A stretch of DNA of 21,574 bases from Methanomassiliicoccus sp. UBA386 (GCA_002498285.1 DAGU01000051.1:1-21574); one strand, 5' to 3'; positions 14,274 through 21,454 are shown, numbered from the stretch's first letter. Translations and numbers: made by a program. Notes: generated by a model not told the origin, from the sequence alone.

Positions 14274-14441
14274 ATGGCTGTTAAGATCAAAGCTGAGGAT
14301 TGTGTCGGATGCGGAGCTTGCGAGGACGTTTGCCCCCAGTCTGCCATCGTTGTCAACGACGTGGCCGAGGTTGACGCTGAAAAGTGCGTAGACTGCGGCG
14401 CTTGCATCGACGAGTGCCCCAACAGCGCCATCGTCGAGTAA
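14274..14441 (+). CDS. 2[4Fe-4S] ferredoxin
   Basis: A 55-residue soluble electron carrier with two clostridial-type cluster motifs. The first is CVGCGACEDVCP (C10, C13, C16, C20) and the second is CVDCGACIDECP (C38, C41, C44, C48). Each half ends in an SAI motif, showing the internal two-fold repeat of the family. Length matches the smallest ferredoxins. The ATG follows GAGGTG at good spacing and a TATA box, so it has its own promoter. It is 94 bases downstream of the radical SAM gene and could donate electrons to it; an FNR-like reductase lies two genes further on. Codon third positions are less GC-biased than in the flanking genes, as often seen in highly expressed genes. Confidence 0.95.
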   Translation: MAVKIKAEDCVGCGACEDVCPQSAIVVNDVAEVDAEKCVDCGACIDECPNSAIVE

Positions 14442-14454
14442 ACGCGATCTTAAC

Positions 14455-14468
14455 GGAGCATCCGCTCC
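14455..14468 (+). terminator. Small hairpin after the ferredoxin gene
   Basis: GGAGC-ATCC-GCTCC forms a 5-bp stem with a 4-base loop, 13 bases after the ferredoxin stop, followed by a pyrimidine-rich tract (CCCCCTTCC...TTTCT). This fits a weak terminator. Confidence 0.4.
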
Positions 14469-14546
14469 CCCTTCCATATTTCTATCATTCGATCATTCTA
14501 TCTACATGACGAGAATACTAATAGCCCGTGCCGCCTAGTTCCATGA

Positions 14547-15290
14547 GTGAATCTCGGAGATGCGCACTTCCTTTTCCTGGTGTTCCTCGTCGCCTTCGCC
14601 CCATCCCTGGCGGCCTTGCTATGGCTGAGGTCCATTGTGCGGGGGAGGAAGGAGCACTGGGATAGCCTTCTCCTGACGTTCGCCTTTGGCGCGGCGGTGG
14701 CCGCCATCGCCGCTCTGCTTATAGAGCTGGCCGCCGCCTATTTTCTATTGAACCCACTTATCAGGGAGTACGAGCTCCTGTCGCTCGACCCCTCGGCCGT
14801 GTCGTTCATCACCATCATTTTCGTAGCCCCGCTGGTGGAGGAGTCCGTCAAGGCGCTGGGAGTGAAGCGCTACTCCCGCTACATGTGGCGTCCCCGCAAT
14901 GGGTTGGTGTTCGGCGCCGCCTCCGGTCTGGGCTTCGCCGCCACGGAGAACTTCCTCTATGAGAGCACCGCCTACCTGGCCGGCGGGGCGCAGGCCCTCA
15001 TCGCCCTGGCCGTCATGAGGAGCTTCTCCTCGACCCTCATGCACGCCTCAGCGACCTCCATCGCTGGTTACGGCATCGCTAGGAGCAAGACGTATGGCAG
15101 CTCATGGTGGCCGTATCTCGCAATGGCGGTGCTGATGCATGCGGCGTTCAACATCTTCGCCTCGTTCGGCGAGCTGTTCAGCGACACCTATGGCGAGGCG
15201 GCGGGCAGCATCGGGCTGATATTCTCCATATTGCTAGTGGTCATCGTCCTGCTGTTCATCCGCTCCCGGCTACGGGGCTACCATGCCTGA
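14547..15290 (+). CDS. PrsW-like integral membrane metalloprotease
   Basis: A 247-residue protein with about seven hydrophobic helices. Family landmarks are all present: VEESVKALGV (97-106, the Glu-Glu pair and Lys), ATENFLYES (132-140), STLMHASAT (162-170, His166) and LMHAAFNI (196-203, His198). PrsW proteins belong to the CPBP/Abi-related membrane proteases. Bacillus PrsW cleaves an anti-sigma factor, but archaeal substrates are unknown. The start is GTG at 14547; a nearby ATG at 14543 is out of frame. No Shine-Dalgarno is visible. A TATA-like ATACTAATA lies about 25-30 bases upstream, so the message may be leaderless. It converges on the FNR-like gene. Confidence 0.85.
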   Translation: MNLGDAHFLFLVFLVAFAPSLAALLWLRSIVRGRKEHWDSLLLTFAFGAAVAAIAALLIELAAAYFLLNPLIREYELLSLDPSAVSFITIIFVAPLVEESVKALGVKRYSRYMWRPRNGLVFGAASGLGFAATENFLYESTAYLAGGAQALIALAVMRSFSSTLMHASATSIAGYGIARSKTYGSSWWPYLAMAVLMHAAFNIFASFGELFSDTYGEAAGSIGLIFSILLVVIVLLFIRSRLRGYHA

Positions 15291-15324
15291 GCCTACTTCC
15301 CGGCAAGGGAAATCATTTGTCCTT

Positions 15325-15375
15325 AGAGGCTGGGCATCCCGATCGTGAATGGCATTCGATCGGCCCACGTCCTCT
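15325..15375. terminator. Large imperfect hairpin between convergent genes
   Basis: Nested pairing arms are AGAGG/CCTCT (15325-15329 and 15371-15375), TGGG/CCCA (15331-15334 and 15364-15367) and CCGATCG/CGATCGG (15339-15345 and 15357-15363), with an 11-base loop. It lies between the stops of the PrsW-like gene (15290) and the FNR-like gene (15391), so it can act on both strands as a terminator or RNA-end structure. Confidence 0.45.
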
Positions 15376-15390
15376 CAGGGATGGCAATCC

Positions 15391-16326
15391 TTATTTTGCC
15401 CAATAAGGCTCCTTGATGTACTTGTAGGCCGAGTTGGAAGCTATGGCGGCCTCCCCGCAGGCGACCACGATCTGCTTGTACTTGCCCTTGTAGGCGACCA
15501 CGTCCCCGCAGGCGAACACTCCCCGGCGGGAGGTGCACATGTCGGTATCGACCTTGATGAGGCCGTCTTCCAGCTCCACGCCCCAGCCCTCCATGTCCAG
15601 GGCCTCGCTGGCGGTCCCGATGTTCACGATGATGGCGTCAATGGGGCGCTCCTCCAGCTTGCCGTTCGTCTTCACCACGACGCTGGTGACATGGTCCGTC
15701 CCCCTGATCTCTACCACCTGAGAGGACAGGATCTGTTCGATCTTGGAGCCCTGCACCTTCTCCACGATGGCCTCGTCGGCACGGTAGGTGTCGCGGCGGT
15801 GCACCAGGCAGGTCTCGGCCTGGTCGCACACCAGGAGGGCCATCTCCAGGGCGGAGTTGCCCCCACCCACGAACATGATCCTCTTGTTCTTGAGCGTCTC
15901 CCTGTCAGGCAGCTTGTAATAAACGCCGCGGCCTTCGAATTCCAGCTCGCCGGGGCATCCGATCCTCTTGGGCTTGAACAACCCCATGCCGGTGGCGATG
16001 ATGACCGCCTTGGTCTCGTACGATGCCCTGTCGGTCACCATCTGAAGATGGCCGGAAAAATCCTTGAGCTCCGTCGCCCTCTCTCCCTCGTGCAGTTCGC
16101 AACCCATCGATGTGGCATGATTGATCAGATGAGCGGCGAGCTGGCCCGCGTCGGTCATGATATAGCCGGGATAGTTATCGATGCCCTTCTCCGGGTAGAG
16201 GCTCGCAAGCTGCCCTCCAGCCTCGGTGGCATCGAGTATGAGGGTCTTTAGCTTTCGAGTGCTCGCGTAGATACCGGCAGTTAGGCCGGCCGGACCCGCG
16301 CCGATAATTATCAGGTCATATATCAT
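15391..16326 (-). CDS. TrxR-fold FAD/NAD(P)H oxidoreductase without CxxC, ferredoxin-NADP reductase-like
   Basis: A 311-residue flavoprotein with the thioredoxin reductase fold. FAD site: GAGPAG (9-14). GGQLASLYPEKGIDNYPGY (37-55) has the form found in the YumC-type ferredoxin-NADP reductases. NADPH site: GGGNSA (154-159), with VHRRDTYRA supplying Arg for the 2'-phosphate. C-terminal FAD contact: FACGDV (271-276). Where thioredoxin reductase has CxxC, this protein has GRGVYYKLPD (132-141), so it cannot reduce thioredoxin in the usual way. A ferredoxin (14274) lies nearby, supporting a ferredoxin reductase role, though a flavodoxin or other acceptor is possible. The ATG at 16326 has a TATA-like TTAAAAA near -30, suggesting a leaderless or very short leader message. 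Confidence 0.85.
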   Translation of the reverse strand: MIYDLIIIGAGPAGLTAGIYASTRKLKTLILDATEAGGQLASLYPEKGIDNYPGYIMTDAGQLAAHLINHATSMGCELHEGERATELKDFSGHLQMVTDRASYETKAVIIATGMGLFKPKRIGCPGELEFEGRGVYYKLPDRETLKNKRIMFVGGGNSALEMALLVCDQAETCLVHRRDTYRADEAIVEKVQGSKIEQILSSQVVEIRGTDHVTSVVVKTNGKLEERPIDAIIVNIGTASEALDMEGWGVELEDGLIKVDTDMCTSRRGVFACGDVVAYKGKYKQIVVACGEAAIASNSAYKYIKEPYWAK

Positions 16327-16328
16327 GC

Positions 16329-16360
16329 GATAAGGCTTATCATGCTCCTCTTTTTAAGAG
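16329..16360 (-). promoter_or_regulatory. Promoter of the FNR-like gene with dyads
   Basis: On the minus strand TTAAAAA (16351-16357) lies about 25-31 bases before the ATG. A perfect dyad GATAAG-G-CTTATC (16329-16341) falls between it and the start codon, at the expected transcription start. A second small dyad, CTCTT-N3-AAGAG (16348-16360), overlaps the TATA element. A 6-codon frame (ATG at 16343) ends in a TGA overlapping the real ATG. These could regulate the gene; none is proven. Confidence 0.4.
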
Positions 16361-16489
16361 TTATCGAACCATGGCATCAGATGACATTTCTCACACCTGG
16401 TGTTCGAATGGCTTTCGTGGCCAGAGAACGAAAACAGTAGGGGACGATAGCTTGATGACCTCCGCCCTACCATCCAGGCAAGAGCTATT

Positions 16490-17041
16490 ATGACCGTCCG
16501 TGCCTTCATCTCTGTCGATCTGGACAGGAACGAGAGGATCGTGGAATTCGCTACCGCTCTCAAGAGCGCCGAACCCGCCCTAAAGATTGTCGATCCGTCG
16601 CTGATACACATCACCCTGAAGTTCCTGGGAGAGACGGACGAGGAGAAGCTCCCCGCCATCGCCGAGGCGCTGCGCGAGGCCGCCAAGGGCATCCCGCCGT
16701 TCACCATCTCCTTCAAGGGGGCGGGGGCCTTCCCCTCGATGAACCGCATTCGCGTGGTTTGGGTGGGCGTCAATGACACTCTTCCCCTGGCGACCATAGC
16801 GGGACGGCTGGACGAGCGGCTGGCCGATCTTGGCATAACGAGGGAGGCTCGCCCCTTCGCTCCGCACATCACTCTCGCCAGGGCGAGGTCCGACGCGCCG
16901 CATCCATCGCTCAGACAGATCATCCATGACCGCGGCAGGGTGGACTTCGGCACCCAGGAGGTCAAGGCGGTAAGGCTCAAGAAGAGCATCCTGACCCGGT
17001 GCGGCCCAGAGTACCACACGATCGAGGAAGTGATGTTGTGA
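16490..17041 (+). CDS. thpR: RNA 2',3'-cyclic phosphodiesterase (2H phosphoesterase)
   Basis: A 183-residue enzyme of the LigT/ThpR family, which opens 2',3'-cyclic phosphates at RNA ends and has also shown 2'-5' RNA ligase activity in vitro. The two defining HxTx motifs are HITLKFLG (His40) and HITLARAR (His126). RAFISVDL at the start and FPSMNRIRVVWVGV in the middle are typical. The length is the family norm. The ATG at 16490 is the only sensible start; no Shine-Dalgarno is seen, and a TATA-like AGCTATTATG touches the start itself. It is transcribed towards the three pilin-like genes 67 bases downstream. Confidence 0.95.
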   Translation: MTVRAFISVDLDRNERIVEFATALKSAEPALKIVDPSLIHITLKFLGETDEEKLPAIAEALREAAKGIPPFTISFKGAGAFPSMNRIRVVWVGVNDTLPLATIAGRLDERLADLGITREARPFAPHITLARARSDAPHPSLRQIIHDRGRVDFGTQEVKAVRLKKSILTRCGPEYHTIEEVML

Positions 17042-17108
17042 ACGGTGAAGTCTCACTGTAGTGCGGGGCATTGAACCACCCCCTGCCGCTCTCCGTCCCG
17101 GGAGTAAA

Positions 17109-17585
17109 ATGAGAACCTTCCGGAAAATAGGCAAGGACAAGAGCGCAGGGATCGAGGGACTGCCCCTTCAGCTGATGATCATGGTGGTCATCGCGGGGGT
17201 CGGAACGGCCATCCTCATGGGATGGATGGGAAGCCTGAGCGCTCCGAACGGCATAGATGCGGTGTACTCGAACCCCACCGAGATAGTTCTGAACGATAGG
17301 GACCACGACGGTGTGTTCACCAAGACCGGCATCACCATCACCATCTCGGTGCTGGACAACAACGGCGACGCGGTCGGCGGCGCCACCGTGGTGCTGGATG
17401 GAGCGAACATCATGACCGCAGACGGGCGCCAGGTGCACGGCATGACGGACGCCAGCGGCAAGGTCACCTTCAGTGGGCTGAGCGCCTCTCAGACCGGCAA
17501 GAGCATCGGCTTCATAACCGTCACGGTCACCAAGAGCGGCCTGGGAACCGACACCTCTCTGACCATCCCGGTGGTGTCCGAGTGA
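17109..17585 (+). CDS. Pilin-like secreted protein with Ig-like domain
   Basis: A 158-residue protein. The N-terminus is basic (MRTFRKIGKDKSAG), then GIEGLPLQL leads into a hydrophobic helix at about 18-40 (MIMVVIAGVGTAILMGWM). This is the layout of archaeal type IV pilin-like precursors, cut near the Gly before the hydrophobic helix. Residues about 73-155 form a beta-rich Ig-like (Big/CnaB-type) domain: ITISVLDNNGDAVGGATVVL, then DASGKVTFSGLS. LNDRDHDGVF (61-70) resembles a calcium loop. The ATG at 17109 is preferred over 17061 because GGGAG precedes it and the longer form adds only a Pro-rich leader. The next gene repeats the GxEGLPLxL motif and starts inside this gene's stop, so they form one unit. 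No secretion ATPase is present in the window. Confidence 0.75.
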   Translation: MRTFRKIGKDKSAGIEGLPLQLMIMVVIAGVGTAILMGWMGSLSAPNGIDAVYSNPTEIVLNDRDHDGVFTKTGITITISVLDNNGDAVGGATVVLDGANIMTADGRQVHGMTDASGKVTFSGLSASQTGKSIGFITVTVTKSGLGTDTSLTIPVVSE

Positions 17586-18040
17586 ACATGAAGGGGTGGG
17601 ACCGGCGAGGGCTTGAAGGCCTTCCTCTCAAGCTGCTGCTGGTCGCGCTCCTGCTCTCCATTTCCCTTCCCGTGGTGGCCTCCAGCATGGATGACTATCG
17701 GACAAACGTGGAAGAGGCGGCGCTGGGAGCGGAGGTCTCCCGGCTGGCGTCCTTGATCTCAGAGGTCCACGCCGCTGGGGAGGGCAACGTTCGTTTTATC
17801 ACCATAGGGGTGCCAGCAGGGGACGTGGCGATAGAGCTCGGCGGCGAGGGCGTCGACGCCATGTCCATCCGAGGCGTCGTGGCCGGCCGTGTCGTCCGTA
17901 CGACATATCTCGATGATCCGCCGGCCAGGGTGATCACCGGCACTGGGGGAACGATGACCATGGGCGAGAGCACCAACATTAGGCTTGAATGCATCCTCAG
18001 CGATAACCGCCTGGTGGTCCTGGCCGAGGCGTCCCCATGA
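17582..18040 (+). CDS. Pilin-like membrane-anchored protein
   Basis: A 152-residue protein. It begins with a basic stretch and RGLEGLPLKL followed by a hydrophobic helix (LLVALLLSISLPVVAS, about 18-34), matching the leader of the preceding protein. The remainder (35-152) is a soluble, beta-rich region (FITIGVPAGDVAIELGG, VVAGRVVRTTYL). The GTG at 17582 overlaps the previous TGA by a GTGA arrangement and has GGTGGTG 5 bases before it. An ATG at 17588 would remove only two residues and is an alternative. The stop overlaps the next ATG (ATGA). No enzyme motif; probably a minor pilin or pseudopilin (inference). Confidence 0.7.
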   Translation: MNMKGWDRRGLEGLPLKLLLVALLLSISLPVVASSMDDYRTNVEEAALGAEVSRLASLISEVHAAGEGNVRFITIGVPAGDVAIELGGEGVDAMSIRGVVAGRVVRTTYLDDPPARVITGTGGTMTMGESTNIRLECILSDNRLVVLAEASP

Positions 18041-18510
18041 TGGAGTTCCTTCTGTCCAAGCTGTGGATGGTCATAACCGGCCTCGCCGTCATGGCGGCCG
18101 TCGTGGCCGCCTTCGGCTCGCTCGACGATCGGACGGCCGAGGATGGTCTGAAGACCGAGATGGCCTCCACGTCAAACATCCTGGAGGAGCTGAGCGGCTC
18201 CCCCGTTGGCACAACGGTGCGCATCGCCCCCGACATCCCGGCCGATTCGGTCCTGAGAGTGGGCAATGGCTCACTATGGCTGGTAAGGGGCGGTTCTGAT
18301 CTTCTGATGCCCATCCGTTCGGAGGTCATAGCGATGGAGGGCAACGTCGCCGTTCCATATATCGAGGCGCGCCCAGGCGACTCGTTCTCGGCGACCAGGA
18401 TGGAGATCAACGGCACGCGATGGACCGTTGTTCAACTGGAAAAGACCGAGCTGAGCTCCTTCACGGCCTCCACGAACCTGTGCGCCTCCTCCTCGGTATT
18501 GTACAGATAG
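18037..18510 (+). CDS. Pilin-like membrane-anchored protein, 3' end runs antisense into sufS
   Basis: A 157-residue reading frame. One N-terminal helix (WMVITGLAVMAAVVAAFGSL, about 10-29) is followed by a soluble region with VGTTVRIAPDIPADSVLRVG and GSLWLVRGGSDLLMPI. It couples to the previous gene by an ATGA overlap and looks like the third member of the pilin-like set, though it lacks the EGLPL motif. The last 26 codons or so (from 18432) are antisense to the C-terminus of the SufS-like gene. That tail (ELSSFTASTNLCASSSVLYR) is low-complexity and probably not conserved, suggesting the original stop was lost. A convergent overlap of 79 bases results. Confidence 0.68.
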   Translation: MMEFLLSKLWMVITGLAVMAAVVAAFGSLDDRTAEDGLKTEMASTSNILEELSGSPVGTTVRIAPDIPADSVLRVGNGSLWLVRGGSDLLMPIRSEVIAMEGNVAVPYIEARPGDSFSATRMEINGTRWTVVQLEKTELSSFTASTNLCASSSVLYR

Positions 18511-19640
18511 AACGACGCCCGGGCGCAGCCGTCGATGCCGCGGGACACGAAGTAGGGATGCACGCAATGCATGCCGGAGCGGATCAGCACCTTGGCCATC
18601 TCGTCGATTATCATGGCGATGTCATGCGACGTCATGCCCTGAAGGTTGAAGGAGAAGATCCCGCTCCGAAGCGCCGGATCGGCAGGGGGGAGGATCGATA
18701 TACCTGGCAGGTCCTTAAGCCCCCTGGTGACAATGTCGTTCAGGCGCCGCTCGTGCTCCTGGACCCCTTCCATTCCGACCCTGGTGAGATAATCGACCGC
18801 CGCTGCCGTTCCGATGACGCCCGAGTAGTTCATCAGGCCCGACTCGAACCTCTCCGGCGGCGGTAGGAACTCCACCCGGTCGTAGGTCGTGAGGCCCACT
18901 CCCCCGCCCCCGCCGATCAGCGGTTCCATCCTCTCGAGAATGTCCATCTTGGCATACAGGATGCCCATTCCCGAGGGGCCGAGCATCTTGTGGGAGGAGA
19001 ATGCGAACATGTCGACGTCCAGCTCTTTAACGTCGATCCTCTGATGCGGCGTCGACTGCGCGCCGTCCAGACATACCAGTGCGCCCCGGTCATGCGCCTC
19101 CTTGACGATCTCCCCTGCCGGAATGGTGGTCCCCGTGACATTGTTGGTGTGGACCATGGAGACCAGCGCGACGTCGTCCAGCGCGTCTCGGAACCGGTCC
19201 ATGTCGAAGATCCCCGAGGGGGGCGTGCCGACTATGCGGTGCCTGATGTCCTGATGCATGGCCACCTGGACCCATGGTACGTGATTGCTGTTATGCTCCA
19301 TGTCGGTCGTCAGGACATGATCGCCGTCCTTCAGCAGCCGGCCCTTGGCCACCATGTTGAGCGACTCGGTGCACCCTCGGGTGAAGATGATGCAGTTAGG
19401 ATCATCGCATCCGATGAACCGGGCGACCTTCTCCCTCGCCTCATCCAGCTTGATGGACACACGAGTGGCCAGACGGTGCACCGAGCGACCGCCGCAGGCG
19501 GGGTACAGCTCATAGTACTCGTTCATGGCCTCTATGACCTGGCGCGGACGGAAGGTCTGACAAGCATTGTCGAAGTAGACGAGGTCCCGCTCCTCGGAGG
19601 AATAGATGGGAAAATCACTTCTTATTGAGCTTACGTCCAT
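18432..19640 (-). CDS. sufS: SufS-like cysteine desulfurase
   Basis: A 402-residue PLP enzyme (class V aminotransferase) that removes sulfur from cysteine for Fe-S or other sulfur transfer. VYFDNACQT (21-29) is the family start. The PLP lysine is in SSHKMLGPSG (Lys218). DMEHNSNHVPW and HTNNVTGT contact cofactor and substrate. The catalytic Cys is in RSGMHCVHP (Cys359), the short-loop group II form seen in SufS/CsdA, unlike the IscS form across the promoter. No SufE, SufU or SufBCD lies in the window. The ATG at 19640 has a TATA element (ATATAC on the minus strand, 19668-19674) about 30 bases upstream, consistent with a leaderless message. The 3' end overlaps the pilin-like gene on the other strand. 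Confidence 0.9.
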   Translation of the reverse strand: MDVSSIRSDFPIYSSEERDLVYFDNACQTFRPRQVIEAMNEYYELYPACGGRSVHRLATRVSIKLDEAREKVARFIGCDDPNCIIFTRGCTESLNMVAKGRLLKDGDHVLTTDMEHNSNHVPWVQVAMHQDIRHRIVGTPPSGIFDMDRFRDALDDVALVSMVHTNNVTGTTIPAGEIVKEAHDRGALVCLDGAQSTPHQRIDVKELDVDMFAFSSHKMLGPSGMGILYAKMDILERMEPLIGGGGGVGLTTYDRVEFLPPPERFESGLMNYSGVIGTAAAVDYLTRVGMEGVQEHERRLNDIVTRGLKDLPGISILPPADPALRSGIFSFNLQGMTSHDIAMIIDEMAKVLIRSGMHCVHPYFVSRGIDGCARASFYLYNTEEEAHRFVEAVKELSSVFSS

Positions 19641-19803
19641 CGGAACGGGTGGGCATTTTCATTGCCAGTATATGGTTTTTGGCAGGGAACAGGATGATAT
19701 ATGGCGGAATACAATCTTCTCGGGACGGCCATCGACGGAGACAGCTCATAATCGTAAACGTGGGACATCCCGTCAGGTCTATACCTCGTACAGGAGACGT
19801 TAG
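19641..19803. promoter_or_regulatory. Divergent promoter region of sufS and iscS
   Basis: A 163-base gap between two divergent cysteine desulfurase genes. For sufS a TATA element lies at 19667-19675. For iscS a GATATATGG element (about 19696-19704) and the ribosome site GGAG (19793-19796, 7 bases before the ATG) are seen. A small palindrome, GGGACATCCC, around 19762-19771 could bind a regulator. Shared control of the two sulfur-donor genes is plausible but unproven. Confidence 0.4.
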
Positions 19804-20994
19804 ATGGATCGCGTTTATTTCGACAACAGTGCCACCACCAGGGTCGACGACCGGGTGCTGGATGCGATGCGCCCCTATTTTCTGGAGAAGTACGGCAACG
19901 CGTCCTCCCTGCATGTGTTCGGACACGAGGCCTTCGACGCCATGGAGATAGCCAGGGGCCAGGTGGCGGCCGCGGTCAACGCTGCTCCCAGGGATATCAT
20001 CTTCACATCGGGAGGCACCGAATCGGATAACCTGGCCTTGCAGGGAGCGGCCTTCGCCAGCGCTTCAAAGGGAAAGCACATCGTCACGTCGTCGATAGAG
20101 CATCACGCCGTCCTTCACACCTGTCAGTTCCTTGAGTCCCAGGGGTTCAAGGTCACGTACCTGCCGGTGGACAGCGAGGGCTTCGTGTCGGAGGAGGACC
20201 TCAAGAACGCCATCACTCCCGAGACCACGCTGGTCTCCATTATGATGGCCAACAACGAGATCGGGACGGTGCAGCGCATCAAGGACCTGGCTGACATCGC
20301 CAAGGAAAAGGGGGCGCTGTTCATGACCGACGCCGTGCAAGCGCTTACAAAAGTTCCGGTCGATGTCGACGAGCTCAACGTCGATCTGCTGGCGCTGTCG
20401 GCCCACAAGTTCCACGGTCCCAAGGGGGTAGGCGCATTGTACGTCCGCAAGGGCGTGAAGCTCCGCCCCCTCGTTTACGGCGGTGGACATGAACGAGGCT
20501 TGCGGTCTTCAACCGAGAACATACCCGGCATGGTCGGAATGGGCAAGGCGGCGGAGCTGGGCATCAGGGAAATGGAGGAGAGCGTGGATCGCATGAAGGC
20601 GATGCGCGACCGCCTAATCGACGGCACCCTGGCCGCGGTGCCAAGGGCTTATCTGAACGGCCCCCCGGACGAGGGGCGGCTGTGCAGCAACGCCCACTTC
20701 CGCTTCGATTTCATCGAGGGTGAGGGCATGGTGCTCTTCCTGGACATGCAAGGGATCGCCGCATCGACCGGGTCGGCATGCTCCACCAAGAGCCTGGAGC
20801 CATCTCACGTGCTCCGTTCCCTAGGGTTGCGGCACGAGCAGTGTCACGGCTCCCTCCGTCTGAGCCTGAGCAAGTTCAACACCATGGAGGAGGCCGATTA
20901 CTTCATAGAGACGATGCCTCCGATAATCGAGAGGCTGAGGAAGATGTCCCCACTGGGAGAAGGAGTGACATACGATGTGCCCACAGTACACTAA
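19804..20994 (+). CDS. iscS: Cysteine desulfurase IscS/NifS
   Basis: A 396-residue PLP enzyme that supplies sulfur for Fe-S cluster assembly on the scaffold encoded next. VYFDNSATTRVD (4-15) is the classical start. TSGGTESDN (68-76) and SIEHHAVL (97-104) hold PLP. The PLP lysine is in SAHKFHGPKG (Lys202). The mobile catalytic loop carries GSACSTKSLEPSHVL (Cys326), the group I form. GGGHERGLRSSTENI is the typical substrate-binding stretch. The start ATG has GGAG at the right spacing. The last 20 bases overlap the scaffold gene, so the two are coupled. Confidence 0.96.
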   Translation: MDRVYFDNSATTRVDDRVLDAMRPYFLEKYGNASSLHVFGHEAFDAMEIARGQVAAAVNAAPRDIIFTSGGTESDNLALQGAAFASASKGKHIVTSSIEHHAVLHTCQFLESQGFKVTYLPVDSEGFVSEEDLKNAITPETTLVSIMMANNEIGTVQRIKDLADIAKEKGALFMTDAVQALTKVPVDVDELNVDLLALSAHKFHGPKGVGALYVRKGVKLRPLVYGGGHERGLRSSTENIPGMVGMGKAAELGIREMEESVDRMKAMRDRLIDGTLAAVPRAYLNGPPDEGRLCSNAHFRFDFIEGEGMVLFLDMQGIAASTGSACSTKSLEPSHVLRSLGLRHEQCHGSLRLSLSKFNTMEEADYFIETMPPIIERLRKMSPLGEGVTYDVPTVH

Positions 20995-21454
20995 GGAAGT
21001 GATGGACCATTTCACCAACCCCCGCAACGTGGGGGAGATGCCCGACGCCAGCGGAATAGGCCAGGTGGGAAATCCCACATGTGGTGACCTCCTTTGGGTG
21101 TACATCAGGGTGGAGAACGACGTCATGACCGACGTGAAGTTCAAGACTTTCGGCTGCGGGGCGGCCATCGCCACCAGCAGCATGGTCACCGAACTGGCCA
21201 AGGGAAAGACGCTGGACGAGGGGCTGAAGATCACCCGCAAGGACGTGGCCGAGAACCTGGGGGGACTGCCGCCGCAGAAGATGCACTGCTCCAACCTGGC
21301 GGCCGACGCGCTGCACGAGGCCATCCACGACTACCTGAGAAAGCAGGGGCGGGAGCCGCCGCTGCCGCCCGATGCCAAGCGGCCGCACGAGGACCACGCC
21401 TGCGAGGTGGATGAGCAGAGCCCCATCCAGGTCGAGGATAGGGCGCCGCAGTAA
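20975..21454 (+). CDS. iscU: Fe-S cluster scaffold IscU/NifU-N
   Basis: A 159-residue scaffold protein. YTKEVMDHFTNPRNVGEM (5-22) is the family start. The cluster ligands are Cys36 in GNPTCGD with Asp38, Cys61 in FGCGAAIATSS, and Cys105 in KMHCSNLAADAL. The core ends near residue 124. A hydrophilic tail of about 35 residues (Pro/Asp/Glu-rich, with a further Cys at 143 in HACEVDE) is longer than in the usual IscU. The ATG at 20975 is kept because the conserved YxxxVMDHF begins just after it, and GGAGAAGGAG lies upstream inside iscS. The 20-base overlap with iscS indicates one operon. Confidence 0.95.
   Translation: MCPQYTKEVMDHFTNPRNVGEMPDASGIGQVGNPTCGDLLWVYIRVENDVMTDVKFKTFGCGAAIATSSMVTELAKGKTLDEGLKITRKDVAENLGGLPPQKMHCSNLAADALHEAIHDYLRKQGREPPLPPDAKRPHEDHACEVDEQSPIQVEDRAPQ

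Noticed and set aside
15391..16326. Thioredoxin reductase (TrxB)
   Set aside because: The fold matches but the redox CxxC is absent, so a ferredoxin-NADP reductase-like role is preferred.
16380..16420. A GTTCGAAT string resembling a tRNA T-loop
   Set aside because: No acceptor stem, D-arm or anticodon arm can be folded around it; no tRNA gene was found in the window.
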